Origin: Bacteroidales bacterium
GTDB taxonomy: Bacteria > Bacteroidota > Bacteroidia > Bacteroidales > FEN-979
Direction: 5' to 3'
NCBI GenBank assembly: GCA_016926765.1
Contig: JAFGNY010000133.1
Coordinates: forward strand, 1 to 21,513
Length of the DNA stretch: 21,513 bases
Within the stretch, counting starts at the first letter, position 1. Each line of letters starts with the position of its first letter. This document shows positions 14,459-21,513 of this stretch, piece after piece. The notes beneath the pieces were generated by a model, which did no database searches, was not told the DNA's origin, and saw only the letters and a list, made by a program, of their open reading frames with translations. The translations under genes were made by a program, and so were the position numbers.

Positions 14459-16099
14459 CTAAATCCCCTGCTTATTGTTGGAGTATTTTTCGATCAGCTC
14501 AATTCTCAAATCCTTGAATAGTTGGTGTACCAGCTCCATCCGTTCGATGGTAAGGTTGGTAAGGTAGGCCTTCCCCTTCGCCGGATCTTCCAGCAACAGC
14601 TCAGCAACTATCCGGTCAATCTCCGGCTGATCTTCAAAAAACTGCTGTTCAAGCGGATCGCGGGCCTCCCTGACCGTTTTTACGGCATCCTGCCAGCGGA
14701 GGTATTGCAGGTTATCCACGAAATCGACGCACCACCGGATGGAGTTGTCGTCGAAATGCTCCTTGTCCCAGCGTTTGTAGCACTCGGCCACATCGGTCAC
14801 ACCGGCGTAGATGGGCACGTAGGCGCTCGTATAGGCGTTGTCGACATACACATAGTAGATTCCGCCCACCTCGTTTGGAAGCCAGGAACGCAATTGCGCG
14901 ATCATACCGTATTCGCCACGGGCCCGGGCCACGTTGCGGCGACGGTTGATGTTCAGCAGTTTCCGGAGTTCGATAGTCGGGAATGGCGTGGTGAGTACAC
15001 TACGCACAAGGGTGCCGCTGTCGGTGGGCAGATACCATTCGGGCGCCATCTCTTTGTCGTAGATCGTCCCGGTGAAGGTGGAGCGCTGAAAGGCCATGAT
15101 ATCCTGAACCGTGAATTTCTTGTTGGGTTTGAACGAGAAGGGATAGAGCGACAATGGCTCCACAAACTGGGTATACTGGTCATCTCCCTTGAAGGGATCG
15201 GTGGTCCAACGGTTGGGCAGACCGGTTAAATCCGGATTGTACAATGCATTGAATAACCAGAAACGGCTGGTGGCCCATTCCCGGGGAACCGGGGCATACA
15301 CATCCTGCCAGATGAATTCCCTTCCACTGTCGGGATCCCACCAACCATGGCCGATGGCTATCTGCTGGTAATTGGAAGATACCCTGAAGGTGTTGGTGTC
15401 GTTGATATCGATCTGTTTAATGATACTCCAGTTGGGGATCATGGTTACTTCGTCATCCGGGAGCCGTTGGGCCGCCCATAAGGCTCCCGGATTGCCATTG
15501 CCCGGTGCCCAATCCGGTCCTACCGAGAAGAGTTCCAGTACCCACACCTCATTCGGATCAGCAATGGCCAGACACTCCGACTCGGGGCCGCACGACGGAA
15601 GGTACCCATAGGTATCCATCAGACCAGTGATCAGGATCAGTGCCTGCCGGGCAGTTTTGCACCGCTGCAGGGCAAAGATCATCGCTTGCTCCACGGTCAT
15701 GATCTGCCGGGTGGTGGAATCCCTGTCCACCTGAAGTTCCTCTTTCTGGCTCATCGTACTCTCCCCGATGGCAAGCTGAAACTCGTTGATATGGCTGTAA
15801 GCCGAATGGATGTACTGGAAGGTCTCCTCCACCTGAGGGATGAAGCCGAGGGTGTCGCCAAACTGATCCAGCGGCTGCTGCTCATTCTGGATTCCCCAGT
15901 AAACAGGTGTCATGGCTCCTGCCGGGAACTGCATCCGGGGGATTACCCTGAAACGGCAGTCGGCTCCGGCATCTGAATGGGAAACCAGCACCGACCCCTC
16001 TTTGGTGGCTTTTTTCCCTGCAGCAATGATCGTGCAGGGGTGAACGTTCATAGATCCTGCAATCAGGAGGATCAGAAGCAATGGAATGTATCTCTTCAT
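14459..16099 (-). CDS. Secreted C69-family dipeptidase
   Basis: This protein of 546 residues (from the chosen start) belongs to the C69 dipeptidases, N-terminal-nucleophile hydrolases that cleave dipeptides. It opens with a signal peptide (MKRYIPLLLILLIAGSMNVH) directly followed by Cys22 in PCTIIAAGKKATKEGSVLVSHSDAG, the family's nucleophile block, so signal cleavage would expose or nearly expose the catalytic Cys. Family-like blocks include the middle segment CLAIADPNEVWVLEL and GALWAAQRLPDDEV. I chose the ATG at 16099 over one at 16129 because the extra ten residues would precede a complete signal peptide and the -7 element would fall inside the gene. It lies 124 bp downstream of the alpha/beta hydrolase on the same strand, with a promoter-like element between. 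It probably acts in the periplasm in peptide nutrition. Length is normal. Confidence 0.9.
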   Translation of the reverse strand: MKRYIPLLLILLIAGSMNVHPCTIIAAGKKATKEGSVLVSHSDAGADCRFRVIPRMQFPAGAMTPVYWGIQNEQQPLDQFGDTLGFIPQVEETFQYIHSAYSHINEFQLAIGESTMSQKEELQVDRDSTTRQIMTVEQAMIFALQRCKTARQALILITGLMDTYGYLPSCGPESECLAIADPNEVWVLELFSVGPDWAPGNGNPGALWAAQRLPDDEVTMIPNWSIIKQIDINDTNTFRVSSNYQQIAIGHGWWDPDSGREFIWQDVYAPVPREWATSRFWLFNALYNPDLTGLPNRWTTDPFKGDDQYTQFVEPLSLYPFSFKPNKKFTVQDIMAFQRSTFTGTIYDKEMAPEWYLPTDSGTLVRSVLTTPFPTIELRKLLNINRRRNVARARGEYGMIAQLRSWLPNEVGGIYYVYVDNAYTSAYVPIYAGVTDVAECYKRWDKEHFDDNSIRWCVDFVDNLQYLRWQDAVKTVREARDPLEQQFFEDQPEIDRIVAELLLEDPAKGKAYLTNLTIERMELVHQLFKDLRIELIEKYSNNKQGI

Positions 16100-16102
16100 G
16101 GG

Positions 16103-16144
16103 TACAGGTTTTTGGTAAGCAAAGACCAAAAATACAGGTTTTTG
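16103..16144 (-). repeat. 12-bp direct repeats in the dipeptidase promoter
   Basis: TACAGGTTTTTG (plus strand) occurs at 16103-16114 and 16133-16144, exactly 30 bp apart, which is close to three helical turns. The copies flank and partly overlap the TATTTTTG -7 element and end just upstream of the ATG. They may be a paired operator. They could also be a chance or slippage duplication. Confidence 0.55.
16127..16134 (-). promoter_or_regulatory. Promoter -7 element of the C69 dipeptidase gene
   Basis: On the minus strand this reads TATTTTTG, an exact TAnnTTTG match, 27 nt upstream of the chosen ATG at 16099. The position supports that start over the upstream ATG. Confidence 0.45.
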
Positions 16145-16223
16145 ATCATATCCCTTTTTGATAAGTTTCAGAATCAGTTGAATTAAATGGTTATATTTTG
16201 CATATTTGCAAAGAATTAATGTA

Positions 16224-17072
16224 TTATGTCTCTCTTTTTATCCATCCGATCACTGCTTCAATGACCTTATCCTTTTCCCGCTCATTATGGAGTTCGTGAA
16301 AGAGGCCGGGCCAGCTTAAAAGCAGATGAGTTGGGAGGTGGAAGCGGGAAGGTGGTAAGTTGCAGAAGAAGGCCTTCGAGGCTTCATAGGAGGTGACGGG
16401 ATCGGCAGTTCCGTGCATCAACAGGAGAGGCGTGTTGAGTTTATTTGCGTGCCTTAACAGATATTCGCCTGCATGGGTGATCAGAAAGAAAGTTCGCAGA
16501 CTGATCTTTCCGTGAACAAGCGGATCTGAATGATATCGGGTGGCTATTTTTGGGTCGTGGCTCAGGTCGGAGCCTTTGACACCGTTATTGAGGAGCATGT
16601 TTGGGAGCAGGGAATGCAGTATTCGCAGAGGGATCAGCAGCGCTTTCGAAGGAGGGCGGGTCAGCCGGATCCAGGGGCTGGAGGCAATGATCCCGTCGGC
16701 CTCACCGGGGTAGCGTATACCGAAGTTCATGGCCAGGTTTCCGCCCATGCTTTGGCCATAAAGGATGACTGGCAGGCCGGGGAACCGGGTCCTGAGTGAC
16801 CGGATATACGCACTCATCTCTTCCCAAACCTTTTCGAGGGAAGAAAAGTGACCTCTTCTACCGGGCGACTGCCCGTTCCCTTCCAGGTCGAAACCGGCGA
16901 CTGAGATCCTGTGGCGGCACAGGTATTCGGCCAGATAGTCGAACCGGCCAATATGGTCGGCCAGGCCATGGATGATTAACAGGCAGAATTCCGGGGATTC
17001 CGCAGGGATCCATTCGTGCGAGTAGCGTTCCCCTCCCTGGGGGGGTATGAACCGTTGCTGTTGATTTTTCAT
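16224..17072 (-). CDS. Alpha/beta hydrolase, monoacylglycerol lipase type
   Basis: This 282-residue serine hydrolase resembles monoacylglycerol lipases and lysophospholipases. Family blocks are LLIIHGLADHIGRFDYLAEY near 31-50, the FDLEGNGQSPGRRGH block near 61-75 typical of this family, nucleophile Ser108 in YGQSMGGNLA, Asp224 in MHGTADPVTS, and His259 in PGLFHELHNE. No signal peptide is seen, so it is probably cytoplasmic. I chose the ATG at 17072 (MKNQQQRF); the longer in-frame start at 17156 adds 28 residues with no family resemblance. It is divergent from the CotH gene and upstream of the C69 gene on the same strand. The exact substrate is unknown. Confidence 0.92.
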   Translation of the reverse strand: MKNQQQRFIPPQGGERYSHEWIPAESPEFCLLIIHGLADHIGRFDYLAEYLCRHRISVAGFDLEGNGQSPGRRGHFSSLEKVWEEMSAYIRSLRTRFPGLPVILYGQSMGGNLAMNFGIRYPGEADGIIASSPWIRLTRPPSKALLIPLRILHSLLPNMLLNNGVKGSDLSHDPKIATRYHSDPLVHGKISLRTFFLITHAGEYLLRHANKLNTPLLLMHGTADPVTSYEASKAFFCNLPPSRFHLPTHLLLSWPGLFHELHNEREKDKVIEAVIGWIKRET

Positions 17073-17202
17073 CACAGTAAAGATAGTTGTAAACGGCAAA
17101 TAAGAATGCAAGAAACCGGACCATGCTCCAGGATTTATTTTGGAAAGACTTCGCAATGTAATGATTTTCGTTTAATTTTATTGTCTGATTTAAAAGCGCG
17201 AA

Positions 17203-19515
17203 ATGATTCACAATGCATGGTATTGCCGGATATGGGAAGTAAAAACCCTATGCCGCCTGGTTTTGGTTATGATGTTCCTTCCTGTTACCCTGATGCCCTG
17301 CGGAGTCAGGGCCCAGCCTTTTTTTCCGGATCCCGGAATGGTGTTTATCCCCGATTTGATTCCGCGGATCGATATCCTGATCCATCCCGATTCGCTGGCG
17401 TTGATTTACCAGTTCCCTGAGAGCGACCATGAGTACCCGGCTACCTTTGGTTTTGACAACGGGATCGTGCACGACACGATGCATTCAATCGGGTTCAGGT
17501 TACGAGGGAACACCTCCCGGTGGGCAGCCAAGAAATCCTTCAAGGTCTCTTTCAACAGCTTTGTTTCGGGCAGGAAATATTACGGATTGGAAAAGATGAA
17601 CCTGAATGGCGAGCACAATGATCCATCTGTCATCCGGTCGCGGCTTTGCTGGGATCTCCTGCGGGATATGGATGTTCCTGCTCCCCGGTCGAACCATGTG
17701 GAGGTTTATATCAACAACAGTTACTACGGATTGTACATACAGGTGGAACACATTGACGAAGAGTTTGTGCTCAACCGGTTCGGAAACAACGACGGGAATC
17801 TCTACAAATGTCTCTGGCCGGCAGACCTGGTGTACCTGGGACCGGACCCGGATCTGTATAAACTGGAACTAAACGGCCGCCGGGTATATGAACTTAAGAC
17901 CAATGAAGGGCTGGATGATTATACCGACCTCGTACATTTCATTGACGTGGTGAACAACACACCGCTCCAGGAGTTGCCCTGTGCCCTCGAAGAGATCTTC
18001 AATGTATATGATTTTCTGAAGGTGATGGCAGCGGATGTAGCTACGGCTGACTGGGACGGCTATGCCTACAACAAGAATAATTTTTATCTCTACCGGAACA
18101 CGCAGACCAACAGATTCGAATACATTCCGTATGACCTTGACAATACCTTCGGGATCGACTGGTCCGGCATTGACTGGTCTTCCAGGAACATCTATTCATG
18201 GGGGCATCCCGACGAGCCCCGGCCGCTCTTTGAACGGATGATGCAGATACAGCGATACCGGGATGTCTATTCATACTATCTGAATATCATCACCGGACAG
18301 ATGATGGATAGTACGGTTTTCTTTTCCTCCACGGATGAAATCCGCGACATGATCTATCCTTTTGTCGCGGATGATCCCTATTATCCACAGGATTATGGAT
18401 ATACTCCGGCTGATTTTCTGAATTCCTATTCCCAGGCGTTGGGGGCCCATGTGCCTGTCGGATTGAAACCCTATGTTGCCCGGCGTAACGGAGCCACCCT
18501 ATCACAGATCATCCTGAACAACATCGCACCCCTGTTGAACTACCTGACACATACCGCCCCCGTTCTTAATCAGGAGATCTGGTTCTGCATATTTGCCGCC
18601 GACGATACTGGTTTGCAGGAGGTTGTTTTGCAGATCACACCATCAGGCGGGACGACACAATATATTGACATGGCCGATGACGGAGAGCATCATGACCGGG
18701 AGGCGGGTGACGGGTATTTCGGCGCATCGGCAGGTATATTCGAGGATCCTGTGAACCTGGAAATCCAACTAAGCGCTATGGATGGAATGGGCCAGTCTGC
18801 CCTTTATACCTGTGATCCGGTATTGTTGGAGATTGTCGCTCCGGTGGTTCCGGCGCTTGTGATCAACGAACTGATGGCGGATAACGAGTCCACCATCGCG
18901 GATGAGAATGGGGAATTCGACGACTGGCTCGAGATATACAATGCCGGAAGCGACCCGGTATGGTTAGGAGATCTTTATCTGACTGATGCTCTTCAGCAGC
19001 CAGATAAATGGCAATTGCCCGACTATACACTGGCTCCCGGTGCGTTCCTGCTGATCTGGGCCGACGAAGATCAGCAGCAGGGGCCATTCCATGCAAATTT
19101 CAAGCTCAGCAAAGATGGCGAGGAGATCGGACTCTTTGGCCCGGAAAACATGGGATTTCCGGTCGTCGACACCATTCTCTTCGGATTGCAGGAAGCGGAT
19201 ATCTCCCTGGGACGACTTCCTGACGCCGGCACAGAGTGGAAATTTTTTCGGGATGCTACCCCCGGATACAGCAATAGCGCCAGCGGTATCTTTTCAGTAC
19301 CGGAAGGAAACGGAGAGATCCTTCTTTATCCCAATCCCTGTGAAGGTTCCTGTGTTTTTCTAAACGGGAATCATGATATCCTGGTGTTTGACCTTTCAGG
19401 GCAGCAGCGGTTGTCTGTCAGCAATTCTGACAGGATTCCTGTAGCCGGTCTTCCTTCGGGGATCTATTTCGTGCTGGATGCCACAGGGAAGACAGGAAAG
19501 CTTGTAATCTTGTGA
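17203..19515 (+). CDS. Secreted CotH-kinase-like protein with lamin-tail and T9SS sorting domains
   Basis: This 770-residue protein begins with a signal peptide (hydrophobic LVLVMMFLPVTL, cleavage near VRAQP), then a CotH-type atypical kinase domain at about 55-470. Key CotH text is the GLYIQVEHIDEEFV block near 176-189, then DWDGYAYNKNNFYLY near 283-297 and YIPYDLDNTFG near 307-317, where Asp311 and Asp313 are the likely metal/phosphotransfer residues. A lamin-tail domain follows at about 553-690 (VINELMADNES, DDWLEIYN). The end carries a T9SS type A sorting domain (LLYPNPCEGS, LPSGIYFVL). The protein is therefore expected outside the cell or on its surface. CotH proteins phosphorylate spore-coat proteins in Bacillus; the target here is unknown. 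In-frame Met23 and Met24 are alternative starts but would leave a much shortened signal peptide. Confidence 0.92.
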   Translation: MIHNAWYCRIWEVKTLCRLVLVMMFLPVTLMPCGVRAQPFFPDPGMVFIPDLIPRIDILIHPDSLALIYQFPESDHEYPATFGFDNGIVHDTMHSIGFRLRGNTSRWAAKKSFKVSFNSFVSGRKYYGLEKMNLNGEHNDPSVIRSRLCWDLLRDMDVPAPRSNHVEVYINNSYYGLYIQVEHIDEEFVLNRFGNNDGNLYKCLWPADLVYLGPDPDLYKLELNGRRVYELKTNEGLDDYTDLVHFIDVVNNTPLQELPCALEEIFNVYDFLKVMAADVATADWDGYAYNKNNFYLYRNTQTNRFEYIPYDLDNTFGIDWSGIDWSSRNIYSWGHPDEPRPLFERMMQIQRYRDVYSYYLNIITGQMMDSTVFFSSTDEIRDMIYPFVADDPYYPQDYGYTPADFLNSYSQALGAHVPVGLKPYVARRNGATLSQIILNNIAPLLNYLTHTAPVLNQEIWFCIFAADDTGLQEVVLQITPSGGTTQYIDMADDGEHHDREAGDGYFGASAGIFEDPVNLEIQLSAMDGMGQSALYTCDPVLLEIVAPVVPALVINELMADNESTIADENGEFDDWLEIYNAGSDPVWLGDLYLTDALQQPDKWQLPDYTLAPGAFLLIWADEDQQQGPFHANFKLSKDGEEIGLFGPENMGFPVVDTILFGLQEADISLGRLPDAGTEWKFFRDATPGYSNSASGIFSVPEGNGEILLYPNPCEGSCVFLNGNHDILVFDLSGQQRLSVSNSDRIPVAGLPSGIYFVLDATGKTGKLVIL

Positions 19516-19757
19516 GAACCATAAAAAGTTTCACTATTCCGGAAATGCCTTCAGCGAGTCGTTGTGCAACATGGGCAAGAACTAAAATATTTACAATCAG
19601 GATTATACATATATAAATTGAGATTAAAAAGCAATGACACATATGTTGGCAAATTGGTGAAAGAATAGGGAATAGAAAAAGAGATCTGAAGAACGATTGA
19701 ACGACAACTGATCATCCTGCCGGGATAACCATTTCCCTTACGGATAACATAGATCAT

Positions 19758-21513
19758 TTACTGCGTTATTACCAGTTTCAGCGATTCAACATAATCTCCT
19801 GCCATTATCTTAACAAAACAGAGGCCGGCAGCCACTCCGGAAAGTGTGAAGTCATGCTTCCTCTCTGCTTTGTAAGATGTTGAACAGATTTTTTCACCCT
19901 GCATGTTGAAGATTTCAACCTGTACATTCCCGGGCAGAAAGTCGCCCTTATGCAGGAGTGTAAAGTTGCCCGTTGTTGGATTCGGATAGATGGAGTAACG
20001 TTGTGATTCCTGCTCCGGCAGTAACTTCAGTTCTTCTTCACCCGAAGCAATTGTGACCATCGATGCGTCAAGGTTTATGCAGTACTCATTTGTGGTGGTA
20101 ATATAAGCATTCATGTATCCACCTGGTTTTACCGTGGTTCCGGGCAGAAAGCTGATCTTGTTCCCGGCAATAAAGGTAGCGCTACCCCCATTTTCGACCA
20201 CAAAATCCGCTACCGTGATTGTTTGTTGTGCATTAAAGCACAAAATCACGCCATAATCGATGATTAGATTATTGACTTCCAAATTAACAGGTACGTTGCT
20301 CCAGAAAACCCGGTTAAACGGATCGTTCTCAAACGCCTCACCGGCAAAACCTCCGGTGGCATTTACAAACGTTACACTTCCGGCATCCACCTCTTTCCGT
20401 ACATTGTATTGCCCACCCCAGGCGTTGGTGGGGAAAACGGCATTTTCGATGACGATGTCCTGGCCGCTCTCAATGGATAGTAAGGTCGTTGGGCCACTCA
20501 TCCCGTTCCGGAATTCACAGTTGGTAAAAGAATAGGCTGGATTGACGGTCGCTCCGGGAGCAATGTAAACGCCCTGTTCAGGCAGGTCTTCAAAGATGGT
20601 AAAGGTTGCATCCAGCATTCCACCGTTGTTAATACTAATGGTGTATTGCTCCGTTGGAACGATACCCTTTACCCGGCTCTTGGCTTCTTCATATCCGCTT
20701 AACGAAAGATATCCGTTTGCATTCACATTCACCGATGAGAGATGCTTCATGGCAATGGTTCCGGAATTTACTCCCAGCCAGCCACCATCTTGTATTTCAA
20801 GATTACTCCAACAGGTAAGCTTATCGCCAAACCCAACTTCTGCAAATCCTTCGACCACCATAAAATTGTTCTTAACTACCGAAGACCAAATTCTGACACT
20901 GGTCGAAAAGTTGGAAGGTTTATTGATGTTTACGTTGTAAAATGCACCTCCGGTTGCTGTGGAAATCCCACTGTTTTGCGCGCCATAAAGCTCAACTGTG
21001 CCACCCGTAGGATTAAACCCGGGTGATTGTACTGTAAATCCTTTTTGCGTGCGAATCGTTCCGCCTGAGATGGTAGAGGTAAAACTGAATGGCGCAACAT
21101 CCTGGATTGCGATCCCCTGGTCAACAAAATCGAGAACTCCGGTATTCATGGACACGTTCGCGTTTGCATGCGTACCCCACAAACTCTGGTCTTTGCCTCC
21201 ATACACCCTGAACTCGCCGCCATGTATCGTGATGCTGCCATGCAAATCAATGCTTTGTGAAACATCCTGATGCAAATAGATATATTCCCAGGTAAAAGTT
21301 TCCCCGAGCACAAAACCTCCATAAATGCCGTCATCAGCCAGATCGTTGGCAACAAAAGTTCCATTTTGTATCCACAAACAACCGTTGGTCCAATCATAAA
21401 CATCACAGATAATGTGGTTGTTATTGCTGGAAAACAAATTGTCGTCCGGTTTATCCAGTTCAAGGATGTTGAAATGTTCAGAACCAACATATTGGGGGCC
21501 ATCTCCGTTAAAA
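19758..21513 (-). CDS. T9SS type A cargo protein, C-terminal part
   Basis: The minus-strand frame is open from the right window edge to a TAA at 19760-19758, giving about 585 residues with the N-terminus missing. The first ATG-like position inside (21437) is actually TTG, and 25 further codons upstream read as protein (including GDGPQYVGSEHFNILELDKP), so the gene simply enters from outside. The body is rich in Gly, Asn, Thr and short hydrophobic strands (for example GGTIRTQKGFTV and GGTVELYGAQNSG), as expected of a parallel beta-helix or adhesin-like surface protein. The end is a T9SS sorting domain with YSIYPNPTTGNF and SGVAAGLCFVKI. It converges with the CotH gene across 242 bp. Function beyond secretion cannot be stated. 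Confidence 0.9.
   Translation of the reverse strand, partial: FNGDGPQYVGSEHFNILELDKPDDNLFSSNNNHIICDVYDWTNGCLWIQNGTFVANDLADDGIYGGFVLGETFTWEYIYLHQDVSQSIDLHGSITIHGGEFRVYGGKDQSLWGTHANANVSMNTGVLDFVDQGIAIQDVAPFSFTSTISGGTIRTQKGFTVQSPGFNPTGGTVELYGAQNSGISTATGGAFYNVNINKPSNFSTSVRIWSSVVKNNFMVVEGFAEVGFGDKLTCWSNLEIQDGGWLGVNSGTIAMKHLSSVNVNANGYLSLSGYEEAKSRVKGIVPTEQYTISINNGGMLDATFTIFEDLPEQGVYIAPGATVNPAYSFTNCEFRNGMSGPTTLLSIESGQDIVIENAVFPTNAWGGQYNVRKEVDAGSVTFVNATGGFAGEAFENDPFNRVFWSNVPVNLEVNNLIIDYGVILCFNAQQTITVADFVVENGGSATFIAGNKISFLPGTTVKPGGYMNAYITTTNEYCINLDASMVTIASGEEELKLLPEQESQRYSIYPNPTTGNFTLLHKGDFLPGNVQVEIFNMQGEKICSTSYKAERKHDFTLSGVAAGLCFVKIMAGDYVESLKLVITQ

Noticed and set aside
19516..19757. Possible small gene between the CotH and T9SS genes
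   Set aside because: The open frames here are short, have odd composition and overlap the gene ends. No start signal or motif was seen, and no clear terminator either.
21435..21437. Start of the right-hand T9SS protein at 21437
   Set aside because: The codon is TTG and the frame stays open with protein-like text to the window edge, so the gene is cut by the edge rather than starting here.

Overview
The window looks like chromosomal DNA from a member of the Bacteroidota. Two proteins carry type IX secretion (T9SS) C-terminal sorting domains with the YPNP motif. Upstream regions carry TAnnTTTG-type -7 promoter elements, and the RNase H is the viroplasmin-RNase HI fusion common in this phylum. 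No rRNA, tRNA, CRISPR array or intact insertion sequence was seen.

The centre (about 1.7-13.7 kb) is a class II lanthipeptide gene cluster built on nitrile-hydratase-like leader peptides (NHLP). Reading leftward from a 141-bp divergent intergenic region are the LanM synthetase (7578-4228), three precursor paralogs called here C, B and A in order of transcription (4181-3882, 3735-3424, 3207-2881), and a 345-residue protein of unknown function (2764-1727). Reading rightward are an HlyD-like membrane fusion protein (7720-8526), an ABC exporter with an N-terminal C39 peptidase (8551-10749), and a second peptidase-less ABC exporter with a large N-terminal domain (10746-13670). The likely flow is: ribosomal precursor, dehydration and cyclisation by LanM, leader removal after the Gly-Gly site by the C39 exporter, and export through the inner membrane with the HlyD protein.

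The precursor array is the most unusual part. The leaders are nearly the same while the cores are unrelated, as in prochlorosin-type systems. LanM has the CCG signature (three Cys zinc ligands), which fits a tolerant enzyme. A 119-bp block is repeated in the two spacers and differs at only 3 positions, so it is more conserved than the leader genes it separates. Just downstream of the core B stop codon lies an out-of-frame fossil of a core very like core C. This suggests that core B arrived by insertion of about 72 nt and displaced an older core, leaving direct sequence evidence of core swapping.

The flanks are ordinary chromosomal genes. On the left is the N-terminal part of a secreted subtilase (1535-1, running off the window). 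On the right are an RNase HI (13786-14418), a C69 dipeptidase (16099-14459), an alpha/beta hydrolase of the monoacylglycerol lipase type (17072-16224), a secreted CotH-kinase-like protein with a lamin-tail domain and T9SS signal (17203-19515), and the C-terminal part of a beta-rich T9SS cargo protein (21513-19758, entering from the right edge). The 242 bp between the last two genes hold nothing I can identify.
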